In this document: positions 26,664 to 39,400 of the stretch, one piece after another | Position numbering within the stretch: the first letter of the stretch is position 1 | Layout of the letters: the number at the start of each line of letters is the position of its first letter | Notes under the pieces: model-generated | Databases searched by the model: none | Seen by the model: only the letters and a program-made list of their open reading frames with translations | What the model was told of the DNA's origin: nothing | From: Acanthaster planci | Taxonomy: Eukaryota; Echinodermata; Asteroidea; Valvatida; Acanthasteridae | Direction: 5' to 3' | Assembly (NCBI RefSeq): GCF_001949145.1 | Contig: NW_019091395.1 | Coordinates: forward strand, 913,426 to 977,425 | DNA length: 64,000 nucleotides | Position numbers and translations under genes: made by a program

Positions 26664-26735
26664 CCATTCACCCTCAATCCTCCAAAATACTCCAAAACTG
26701 CCCGAAGGATTTTGGAGGATTGAAGAGGGTTAGCG
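26664..26735. repeat. Short inverted repeat (hairpin)
   Basis: ACCCTCAATCCTCCAAAAT pairs with ATTTTGGAGGATTGAAGAGG downstream, apart from a small bulge, around a ~20-nt spacer. It lies 40 bp outside the transposon's right end. Confidence 0.75.
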
Positions 26736-26779
26736 TTGAGTACTAGTCAGCATGTATAGGTTCACGCTGTGTCAAGGTT

Positions 26780-27170
26780 GTACATGTACATGTACAGTGT
26801 ACTAGTGCAGTGTGCATTGTATTATAGTTGATGTATTAGTTGTTAACATTTAGTGAGTGCGGCACACGTACATGTACATGTACATGTGTGGTACGCGTAC
26901 ATATACATGTGTACATGTACTACAAATAGATCTGTAGGGTTGCATGTTCATGTACATGTACATGTACATTTGTATCCATTGACTGTGTACACCACTGAAC
27001 ATGAACATGTAATTATTAATACTGCTGGCAAATGGACTGAAGAGTACTTTGACCTTCATCTTTCTGCACAGCTCTATGATACTGGTAACACGATCCCACG
27101 TGTACAATGTATATTGAACACCACTACATGTATATACTTGAAAATACACTGTACATGTACATGTATGTAA
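26780..27170. repeat. Palindromic ACATGTAC array cluster
   Basis: Arrays at 26781-26797, 26868-26925, 26948-26970 and 27148-27167, ending 180 bp before the first recognised SBF exon. Confidence 0.8.
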
Positions 27171-27348
27171 GGGTAACCTCTGAGGTGCGCTATTGTTAGA
27201 CATTAAATGCATTGTTGTACCGTTCTGGTATGTTCCATACAATACACAAATCGGAAAGTTGATATACAGGTTAAATGTCAGCAGCTAACAGGTACATGAA
27301 ACATGAGCTACGCATGTATAGTCAATTTTAGTTTGTTTGTTCTTGCAG

Positions 27349-27440
27349 AGAGTGGATCCTCTTTTGGCTGTGGAAAGATCCTCCAGCGCTTCCCTGAGAA
27401 AGACTGGGAAGATGTGCCCTTCATATCTGGGATTGAACTG
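27349..27440 (+). CDS. SBF2: SBF exon: start of uDENN region
   Basis: The acceptor is tcttgcag and the donor gtaaga. The exon is 92 nt and begins with the last two bases of a codon, so an upstream exon ending in phase 1 is required. It encodes [20 protein letters not shown] and then [10 protein letters not shown], which matches the family's LQRFPxKDWxD...GIEL segment right after the conserved N-terminus. The start codon is therefore on an exon I could not find. Confidence 0.93.
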
Positions 27441-30400
27441 GTAAGATGAGCACAACAGTTAGCTGAAAAGTTTGGTTTCAGAACCAAGGCCGCAGTATTC
27501 GAGGAGTATTATCTTAATGATAGCATCTAACAGTCCTTTTCCGTTTCTTCCCAAAATGGTTCAGTTCTGTCAGCCCGGAGGTTGGAAGCTCCTCTCCCGA
27601 GCTCTGGAGCCGACATTCTTCATTGCTGTCTTGACGGATATTGAGGCGGAGCGGCACTACTGTGCTGTGCTCACCTTCTCTGAGGCTGTCAAAATGACGC
27701 CCACCCGGCCGGATGACGTGGAAGATGAGATGGAGGGCGCCCTGGTGCACCACACCATGATGTTTGCGCCCAAGAGTCTGGTGCTGATCTCTAGGCTGAG
27801 TTACTTTGAGACCCTCAAGGTATGTGTGCAATAACTTGTACAGTACCTTGCAGGTGAAAGTTAACCTGGGAAGGGGAAATTCTTTTCCCACCTTTTTGGC
27901 TTCTCTGGGATTTGATTTTCATTTCACAAAGTATGAAAGCAATTGCCAAGAGTGGAAAAAGCCTTTTCACACAAGGGGGAGTAAATTTTCTTGCCTTTTT
28001 ACACGAGTGGGAAAACGGTTTCACATCTTCTCACCCAAGCGGGAGAACATTTGCTCATCATTTCACAAGTGGGAGTTTTGGGATACGGCTGCTCTGATAA
28101 GGCCAACCTTGTGCACGTTCTTGAATTGCCTCTGACGCACTTCATTCTGGGTGTGTACCATTGGAGTACCAAACTGGCTCATTGCAAGGTGCCAGATCTT
28201 ATGCCTGGACTGAAACCTTCATTGTCATTTCCGGCTGTTACCTCTTCAGAATTGCCTAGGTCTGATCTACACAGCCTACATCGACTCAATGGATGTACCC
28301 TTGGAGACGCTGGTGGGAAACATCCTGGGTCACATACAGGTGCCACCGGCCAGTGGGCCTCAGGTGAGCTTGTCCGGCTTCTGTGCTCAGCTCCCAGTGG
28401 AGACTTTTTACTCCCCCTTCCTGAATCTTCCAAAATCTTCCCAAATCCACCTTTGTGCAGGAAACTGCTCTTAGCGCTTCAACAATCAAGGCCGTCACTT
28501 CCCGTGCAATATAATGAGAGGAACCATTAGAAATGGCTCGTTAATGGGCTAAGTACACTGTGTGCCGGTAGCTCAGAAAATTCAATTGTGCTTCAACATT
28601 TTGTGTGGTTATTCCAAGAAATGTACGTGCATGCAAGGAACATTTTGATGTGAAATACATAGTGCATTAGTGTGTCAGACAGTATAGCCCCACAAAATAG
28701 TGATATACATAGATGAAGCAATTTATGTGCCATTTCCAATGGTCTCCACTAGCTACATGTAGGTTACACTGTTCCAAAACCTCATGAAACCCTTTGAGGG
28801 ATTTTAAAGGATTTGGGAGTGTCAGGATTAATGAGTCATTTGTCTTTTACTTCAAGCAGTCAAAATTCCATTCCAAATTGGACTCCAAGCATTTTTCTCG
28901 TTCCTGTTTTGACTTTTGTGTAAGCCTGGTGAGATGCCTTTTTGTCTAAAAGTCTCAATCCTGACCTTTGAAACACTGGTGTAAGATAGCATTGTTGTTC
29001 AACTTTGAACCATTTCCAAACTTGGTCTTCTCCGCGCATGTTTTAAAAAATAAAATGAGAGAATATTTTTGCAAGATAGCAAAAGGCTGAGAAGCTGACA
29101 AGCTGTGTGCCTGAGCTTAATGCAGTGAAAATTTGAGCCAGCTTTAAACGCTTGTTCTGTGATGTTGTCTCTCCGTACCATCGGAACATTCTGTTGCAAA
29201 TCACCCAAGCACTAATTTGGAAGATTGCTCAGTGTGGAAAGCCCTGCACAGCAACAGTTTTCAGTTCAACTACAAAATAATTGATTTCCCAAACACCTCC
29301 CCCCCAAAAAAAAAGAAATGAAATGAAAAATCCAGCAGATTTTTTTTTTTTTAGTTTGGAGAGTGCATTTTGCTGACCTAAACTGCTTAGCATCGGTGTC
29401 TTTTGAGTTTGCATTTTGGCTTGCGGAACCTCCTGAGATTCTTCAAAAGTTTGAAATCCAGTCAGTGTCAGGATATGTGCACTGATCTACCATACCGTAC
29501 TGGTACATGTACTTGTCTGTCCCCAAAACCTTGTAATAACAAACAGGCCTACATGTATGTTGAGTTTTGCATATTCATAGGGTGTCAATTTGGATGGGCA
29601 TGCTTGTCTCCCCCTGTGTTGTGTTACTCTGAATAGTGTCGAATGAGGACTAACGCCCCTATTACTTGTTGTCTCCACCTCTTACCCCCCCTGTCAAGGC
29701 TACCCTTGTTTCAATGTGAGTAGACATTAACACACTGATTTTGTAACAGATATTGTCATGGGATCAGAACTGTGATCATAGGCCTATTTGAACATTGTGC
29801 CCTGCAGTAAAAAAAAAAAAACCAGGTAATATGGGTGATTCACAGTAGTGTGCCACCAAGAGTTTGCAATGCGTTGGCCAATCACAATGCGTCTAATCTG
29901 TTGACCGTTTCTAAACACGCATTGGGTCGTCGTGATTGGCCAACGCGTTGCAAACTCTTGGTGACACACTATTGTGAAACGCCCTTACTGTACATGGATC
30001 AGTAAACAAAAAGTAAATTATCCCCAAAGTTAAATACTCATATGGTATCATTCAAACTGCAAGTCCTTATATCCCTGCTGGTCATCCATATTGGGAGGGG
30101 AAGGCAGGGGAGAGGGGACAACATTTGATAGAGTGAATGCAGTCTCATGCTAGGGTCTTTTGCAAAGTGAGACAATCCAATGATTTCCAAGAAAACAATA
30201 AAAAGACAGTTAGAAATCAGTACAGGTCTCATCCTTGGCATCTATCTTTGGTGGATAAAATTACTTAAGAAATCCGTTCATACTGTCACTGTTGCGGTGC
30301 TAGGGTATTATTTCCAGAGAACTGCTCTCAGCTCTTTCAAATAAATTTCACTGCCAGTGTTTGTAAATTCCGTGCACCTGGCCACTTGGCACCAGCAAAG

Positions 30401-33400
30401 CTTGCAGGAACATATTGCACGTGACGTGAACGAACGTGACCTCAGAAATGATGTGGCATTGCTTGTTGAGTCACATGACCCTTGAGGTCCGTGAATTTCC
30501 GACAGCGTGTATATCACAGCGCTTCTACTGAGTACACTTACGCGTGGCATATGTGGTGGTGCTCTGCAGTGAGTGCATACAAGAAAATATATATGTATAC
30601 ATGTACCTCTAGCTTTAGTTGCAGTCGAAAAGGACCCAACTTCTACATCTACAACTTGACAACTGGTCACACTGTAGCAATTCCATCCTTGCCCTTTTTT
30701 AAAACTAGTAGAAATGTGTTGGTTTTCACACAGAACTTGCTCAACGACTGCTCACAAGAAACTGTAGAGCATGAATGGGTAGGTGAACATCCAGGTTCGG
30801 GGGCCACTCACACGCATTTCATCCATAGTTCAGGGCCATCCATGCTTTGTAGACTCATTCTGGTTTTTGGTTTGCTGTTTGTTTTTAATGCATGTACTCA
30901 ATTTAGACTTGTGCTAGTCAGTTTTGCATTTTTTCCCTTTCTTTTTTTGTGAATCTGATGCCAGGTTCACTACATGTGCATAATACACTAATCCTTGCAT
31001 TAGACACACAATTCTCCAGAAGTTACTCAGTTGCTTTTATTTCATTGTTTACTGACAAAGACTCATTCTAACCTGTCAGCCTGAATGTTTATGAAGCTCT
31101 CTTTGATGGCTCGGCCAGAGTTGAATGGATTTGAGATCTGGACTCAAGATCTGACTTCAGGGTTCTCACAGTCATTGGAAATCCTTTGAAAAATTATACT
31201 GGAAGGTCATGGAAAAGTTACGGAAAATTGGCCGAAAATGGGGTGTCCTAGAATCATGTCTGAGGCAAAAAGTCACAGAAATCAAGATCATGCAAGGGTT
31301 GTGGGCTTCTTGGATGCAATAATAATGGTACCCTGTGAATTTACTGGCTGTCCTTGTCACTACAGCAGTGGCTACACGGCAGTAGTCTTCTGCGATGCGC
31401 ATAATACCCAACAACTTTTCTCAGCAAATATACATGTGCATGTAGCATTTTGAATTGAATGTCATGGAAACTGTCATATTTTTAGTCCTGGGAAAGTCTT
31501 GAAATTTGTTTTTCAGATGCCTGTGGGAACCCTGGAATTTGCCATTCCTCTCTCTTTCAAGAAAAAAAAACTTGTGGTAGTTTCCCCGAGAGCCATTCTT
31601 GGCCTGATGCCAACAATTCTGAAGATGTGCTGATTCTACGCTGGGTTCAAGCTGGTAGAGTCAGGCGGGCGGGCCTGGGAAGTAATGAATTCCACAGTAG
31701 ATATTGGTACTTGTGCCAAAGCTTGACAGGAACTAGACATGGACACTGCATGCGCAGAGCAAATTCTTTTGTTGTTGAAAACTGTGATGTTGAACTGCAG
31801 GCAGATTTAAGGCCGTTCAGTGATCACGTTCAACCACCCAGATACATGTTCAGTCCCCTATTTCATGTAGCTATTCAGTTTCCCACATTCACAAATTAAA
31901 TTGACGGCCAAGAAGTGTTTTTTTTTGGTAAATGAAGACGGTTCATATTCCAATAAATGTTTTCTTCCCTCACTCCTAAGAAAAGTTTTGAGGAAAAGAT
32001 AAGAACTTTTCATACAAACACGAAATAACGGACGGAGCATACATGTACTATCAAGAAAAGTTGCTGGCTGCAGTTTTCAGAACCCTACTTACTCCTACAA
32101 GAGATCTCACTTGGTACCACCACGTGGTTTGCCACAGGTATCTTCTTGTACATGTACATCAGAAAAGTATGTTAGCAGTGAGTTCGTTGCCTTCTATATT
32201 TAACTACAAATTTATATACAATGTACATGTATGTAGATTCTGAACAAAATTGTCATTCCTCTGAACTGGTTAAATTCTATCTTCCAAGCACAGTACAGTT
32301 TTTTCTCACGCACTTCATGTACTATTTGTCAAAAGATGTCTGGGCAATTCAAATCTAGTTTCAAAACTGACAAATTCTAAATTATTCTCTTTATAAAGTT
32401 TATGTACATGTATGTTTTGATAAGGAGCACACACAGAATGCATTTTTTTAAAGTGGAAATTGGCAACTGTACTTGAAGATTTATGCCCAGGAAATGGGAA
32501 AACAAAATCCTGCTGTACACATTTGCAGGTAGATTGGCTGTGGACAGATCCTTCTTACAGGGAAAACATGAGCCATCCAGCATACGTACAGTGTACGAAC
32601 ATGGACCCAGGAACATTTACTGATATCCTGGTTGTGTACTAGTTTGTTGTTTCATTCACACTTTCATGGTGCGTGAAATTGTGGCAGTCAGTTCAAAGTT
32701 AATTATTTGTTGATAAAAGGGGATAGATTGTCTTTTCTTCCTTGGACAGAACTTTGGACAATTGTTGCGTGAGCCATGCGATACTCGGGACTGGGCAAAA
32801 TTATGTGAATCTTTGCAGTTGACTGAAAACCACCATTCAGTTTGTACCGCAACAGGCAACGATCGGCAAGTTCAAGTGACAGCTGGTTGTCGACCATTAC
32901 TCCTTTTTTTGTCTGGTACCCAGGATGCATTTTGTGCACAGGTTAGCAGGGAAAATTTGACCACCGGTCAACAACTGGTCATGCTGTCAAACAGAACTGA
33001 AACCACAGCCCTGCAACTTCAGCACTTTGCAACAGCATTGTGCCAGCTGAACGGTCCAAGTTCATGTTGGCAGTCGACCAATCTGGTGACTGTGTTTTTC
33101 CTGTGGTGGTACCAGTAGGCAGAAGTAAAATGGAATTCCATTGTGCCATCTGTCTGCAGAGAATATGCCCAAAGTCACATTCGTGGACAAACTGGGGAAA
33201 CAGCTGTGTGGGTTACATGATATCGGTAACAGAGGAAATGATGCAGCTTTTATGAGATTCTCTCGAAATCATTAAAGTTTATTTGGTAGTTCAGAAAATC
33301 CCACATACATGTACCAGAACATGTACATATAGCACGCATCACTTCCCAAGGATTGTGTGCCCTGATTAGCCATGTGTGTCTGACTTGATACAGTATCTGC

Positions 33401-36400
33401 TGCTATGAAGTCCAAGACTGCCCCACTCCCCTAAGGTACACTTATAGCGTACATATACCGGAGGTACATGTATACATGTACTACTGAGAGGGAAGCTTGT
33501 GGAAATTATACATGTACACTATATAAGTGGAAGTTTGACAAAGTTCATATCGGAATACACATGAGAGAATTTCAGTTGTGTCTTGGTTTTGGTTTCCCCC
33601 ATCCATTGTGGCTCATGTTGTGCTGATTAGGGCAAGTGCAGTCAAGGACCATAGTTAACGGTAGTTCAACTACGCGGCAAGTCTGATTGATTGCACGCGA
33701 GTCGACGATGGTTGGACTAGTCTAGTCAAACTATTTGTGAGCAGTCCGTCAAGGTTGGTCTTAACATTGGTTGCCATAAATCTAGGGCTGAGTCAATTCG
33801 AATAATTCACAATTTGAATATTCGACCTTCAGTTCTATCGAATATCCAAATACATGTATTCGGTCATACCAACCGGTAGATTGTTGATGAACAAACCGTA
33901 TACATGTATATGTGTATATGTACAAAATCAGTTGCAATGACGCACACAATTGTACATTTTAATCAATAGGATAGCTTCTCACATCTACATGTAGGAGTAT
34001 CCCTAGCCACGATTTAGAAGATTAAAAGATGAATAATATTCTTGCCCTGTTGAAAATTTCTATTCCTAATTGTTTAATGAGTAATTTTACTTTTTGAATC
34101 TTTGTACATGTTCGATTTCTGTCGCTTTTCATTTGAATCTGCTTGAAAAAAGCCTCCATAGTGCAATCTTTTCTCATGTACAAATTCTCAAACAAAAGAA
34201 AATGTTCCCTTCCTTTTCATAAATTTTGCATTCAAATATTCAAATTCAGAAATTAATATTCAAATGTTCAATAATTAATTGAATATTCAGTTATTCGGAT
34301 ATTTGGCACAGCCCTACATGTATGTAAATCGTATTTAATAGCACAGTGCAGAGAGGACCGGTTATAAGAAAAATGCTGGGAAAAACAGTACATGTATGTC
34401 ACTAGTTAATAACCATTTTCATTTTCACTTTTGCTATTTTGTCCTTCACTACACATGCGCTTGGTATGTCACGGACCAACCACTAGTTAGCTAGTGGTCC
34501 TTGATTGAACTTGCCCCTATATGAGTTGATTTTGCACCTGTACCTGTACTTGTACCGATATGTGGTTGGGATACTAATGTATACGTACCACTGTACATGC
34601 ACCTGTTGTGAGGACTACACGTCATGGAATATATCGTACTGGTTACGGTATGAGCAGATGTTGTAGGAACCTACCGGCACCGGTAGGATGTTTTGTTATA
34701 GGGACAATTTTCATTCACAACATCTCGGTCGTGACTTTCCTAAATAAAGAAATTGTCCCTCTTGGCCTGGGCAGCAAAGGTAGCCCTCTTGGTGATCCTC
34801 AAATCATAATTTCTTCACAACCCGTGCATAATCCTGGAGGTTAATGCACATGGATATGTACATGTATGTCTGCAGCATACATGTACATGTATGTTGTAGG
34901 GTCTACATATTATTTCATGCAGTGGACTCTTCCTGAAGTGCACGCACATTTCACAAGTAGATGTACATATACATTGTACAAATATTGACTTAATTTTGCA
35001 ACTAATTGAAAATCTGTAGGCACATAGGCAAACTTCCTGTGTACACATACCCTGTTTCTCTGTAGGGGACTCGCTAGCAGGTGCATGAACATGGCCCTCC
35101 CTGTTTACTGAGAATATAGTACAATAATGCAGCACACGCTCTTTTTGGCTCAGGTGCATGTACAATGTACATGTAGGCCATATCCGAGTTTACTTGGCTG
35201 CAGCCACTATCATAGACTTGTGTGCAGTTTTTAAGCCATAGCCAAGTGATTCAGATACAGCTGCGTGCTCCTCCTCCACGTTTTATTTTAAAGTTTGTGA
35301 ATGTGTCTAAGATAATTTGTGATCTGACCAAACAAAACAGTTGCAAAATTTAAAACTTGTGGTACACCCATACACACCCATACCATAGAGCAAGGAATGT
35401 GCTCATACATTTACGTACACGTAGTTGAATCGCACATTGATTACATACTAAAATTCATGGCTTTGCATGTAGTAAACAAATCTTTCTCAGTGGGTTTCTG
35501 TAGAAATTTACAGTATCTTCATCCGCATCCTTTATCTTGGTACACTTACTGTTTTTTGTAGTGCAAGTTGGAGACCAAACCAAAATAAATAAATATTAAA
35601 TTGCATGGCTCTGCATGTGCAATGTAAACAAATCCTTGTCAAGTGGACATCAATACTAGGAACTGTCCGTATTTTCATCAACATCCTCCATCATGGTGCA
35701 ATGGGTAAGCGGGAGACTAAATTACATTAATGTACAGTGCTAATATGTGCAGGCACCTGCACTGTGCCTTTTCTTCACATACTTGTACATGTACAAGTGG
35801 GAGACTCAACTGAAATAATGTCCATGTATACTACACATGTGCCAGTACAGGTACTGGTAGATTTGTATGGACATGCACTTACCTTATGTACATGTACATG
35901 CAATCATAGAATGTTCTCTCAGCCACATGTGAAAACAAACAAGTGAGCAAATGTACTGGAGACTCATTTTGCAGGGTTCTGTCAAACAGAGATTGTGAGA
36001 ACCAAAAATGATGTGATACTTTTGTCTCACCAAGGGACAGAAAAGGGTAACTGTGAACATTTCTGCGCATGTATGCAGTGTCCATGTGGGAATGCGGGGC
36101 GTGCCTGTACAGTTGGACAACTACAAATGTACATTTTTGTATGTACATGTAAATATACGGTACATTTTACATGTAGGTACATGTACATGCTATCCTTATT
36201 GCATTGGTCCATATACATGTACATGTAGGTCATTTTGGGATGTAGGCTTTTGTACACATGAATTATTGAGTTCTGGTACTTCCGTACAGTGTGTGTGCAG
36301 TTGATCACAAGCTCCAACATGGTTTTTGATAACAGGATCTGTCATTGATGCTGTGTTCTGAGTGCTTTCTATCATTCCTGACATTTGAAAAGCTTCCTCG

Positions 36401-39400
36401 TTTCCCATCAGCTGTTTTTTTTTCTTTTTATTCAGTTGAGCTATACCATCCCATAATCTTGTTTCTGTTCCTGTTCACCCTATTGTTTATCAGGCTTTAA
36501 ACAAATTCCGACTAAAAAGACACATACATACCGGTACATGTATATGTATGTGTGTGCTTGTAAGGTAGGAATTTGAACAGCTTCAGGGTACATGTACACA
36601 CATGAACATGTATGTGAAAATTCCAATCTGTAAGGCCTTTCACACAAGCGCTGGACACACACACCTGCGATGGTTGGCGTTGAGTGTCTTTCTCAAGGGT
36701 TGCTTACAATATCATCACAAGCTTCACACGGTACAACATAGCACATTTGCAAACATCCCTCGGTTTGCAACAAAATTACATTTGCGTTGCTGGTACTGTG
36801 ATATCTTTGCATGGTGGAATTATAGTGTACCAGTGAATTTCCTGCCGTATATGCGAGTACTTTTTGGAAATTGTCACAAATATTTGTTTACAAAGTCAGT
36901 GACAATGAAACATTGTTTGCCTGCGGGAGGCTGCCCTACAGTAGCTGTGCACCTGTCTGTTTTCTAGATTTTTGATCTCGATCTTGTGACAATTCTGGGC
37001 ATTTTTCCTCCATTGGACTTGTGGATAGACATGACTTTTGGTGCCAGTTAGTAACAGCTTTGTTGCCAGCACAAATTTTTGGTGCTTTAAAACATAGGCA
37101 CGCAAAGACATCAAACCCAATCTAAGGAAATGCAGTCAAGAATATTCTGCCTCAAAACAGAATTTTTTAAAGATACTGTAAAGTCCAATTTGTTTTTGGT
37201 ATTCATGGCTCCCAAGATGAGGCCCAGACTTTATAGATCTGGTTCCCACCTCTCAAATATAAAAATACCGCACTATATGCATGCGTGAAACCAGATGGCA
37301 CAGAGACTACACTAATGGGTATTACACTAATTCATGAACCGCCATTTTGAATGATGGCATCAGCAAAGGTGTGTATACGTTACGGACTTCAACGCACACC
37401 ATCCTTGTGGAGAGTCTACCGTTGCTTTATATTCATATGATCGCAAGGATGTCTCATCCAATACAAAATGTTTGGAGGATTTCTGGATCTGGGCGGCAAA
37501 CAATCAGGGACCCTTGTGATTGCTGACAGGGATGCACCTTCATACAACACTTGGGTATACAAAATATCTCTGCAATCATGACATCAATGTGTTGTCAGTG
37601 GAAGGGACCCCTGTTTTCAGTGCTCACATGAAAGGGCCTTTGTCTCAGCTTCCAGTTATTTTTACGGTGGAAGTTCAGTGATGGACCATGTACATGTACA
37701 CATGTATACATGTCTGCACATCAGTGGCTCTTGTGTACATGTACAGTGTGCATGAACATGTATGTTATTCCGTCTGCAGTCAAGTTATGAAGCACTTGCT
37801 GGCTTTCCTCAGCAAATGCTGCTCAGTATCTTCATTGATGAGCTTCAAACTCATTTTTTCCAATATTTGATCCATGACCTTAAAAAATGGATATAAAAAT
37901 TGTGAAGAAATTCAAATGTCTTTAAATGCACCGTACACTGAAAGACTGAAAAATGATGTCCGGATATTTGGCTCGAAATTGGGTAGAGAGTCACCTGACC
38001 AGAGATAGTTTTTATGTTGAAAAACCCCAGAAGTGAATTCCAGGTTAGGGGCTTTACACTTTAATGTCTGCATGTACCGTCATTTTATGGTACATGCACA
38101 TGCCTCACTGGCTGGCTTGAGCTGTACCATAATCACCCCTGTAAAACCATTGCCTACTGAGGAATCGTCCCATTTGATTTACCTCCATCTTTGTCAAAGG
38201 CTGCATTTTGCATCTTCTGGGCCGAGGGGAGGGGGGGTGGTTTATGTGAGCTTGTTCGTGTCCAAGGTTGTTGTGTCAGTGTGCAGATCAGTGTACTGAG
38301 CATACCGGTACATGTACGAACCCAGTCCAAATAGCCAGAGAAGATTGGCTGTCAAAGTGATTGTCAATGCAGTTATTCCAACTTGTTTATCAACTAGAGT
38401 ACGAGCACTCCATCCGGATTGTTTTCGAAGCTGGCCAAGTGTACAGTTCATGCCTTGTACATTGTACATGTACCTGCAGTCTTTGCAAAGTGCATCCCAT
38501 GCTCAACACAAATGTAGTTTGTACAAATAGACTAGAGTTGCATACATGTACACTTACACATGTACATTTAGTTTGCCCAGTGCAAAGCCACTTTGCTAAG
38601 TCCATTACATGTATATTACCGGTACCTTATGGTTCGTGTAGATGTGCAGAGCTAACTGATGTGATTCAGCAAATTCATGGAGATTGATACAAGTACCGGT
38701 ATATTAATCAAGATGTATTTATAGTTTGTTCTGATTGAGTAATAACGGCCAGCAAGAGCTATCACGGGTACATTTTCCACATTTTCCTCCATCAATTTGG
38801 TTGATGACAAGGGAGGATTTTCCACATCCTGGAAAAAAATTGAAAAGTCATTGCAACTGATTAAAACGACAATGATAAAAGCCACAAAATGAACTAAAAA
38901 TAGAAAAGATGTGGAATTTTTTAGAGGACCAGTTGCATGCAATCTCAGGAATGTCATTTGTATACCCAACAAAATGTGACAAATTTGGCTTGTTTAAGCG
39001 GTGGGGTGTTTAATCTGAGGGACCAGGTTGTTGAATTTCTTCATTTGGTTGTGGAACAAGTTTCGGAAATTTTGGTTTCCCTTATTCTCACTAACTCTTT
39101 GTTTGGCTGCTGAAAATGTAATGCCAAAGTTACCGAAGTTCCGTAATACCCCAAAGCATTGCATGGCGTTCATTTGTTTATCTTCAGCATCTCAAATGAT
39201 AACTGCTGTAGCATTGTCCTTCCCTAGGACCCAGCCTGGTATAGAGAGACCAGACAAGGAAGGAATTGTTATTTTTGGGAGAGGAAAAAATTCTGCAGGG
39301 AACAGTATCATCTGCAAAACTTTAATTCTGCAATTTGACTGCCTATTAACTGTCTAAATAATCAGTGCTCTTCATCCAAAACTTCGATTTTACTCATGTT

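Noticed and set aside
27991-28530. 179-codon open frame on the + strand
   Set aside because: It overlaps the true SBF exon at 28250-28363 in a different frame and runs through an intronic minisatellite.
31088-31110. ATGGCTCGGCC as the SBF start codon (MAR...)
   Set aside because: It lies downstream of three SBF exons and reads into unrelated sequence.
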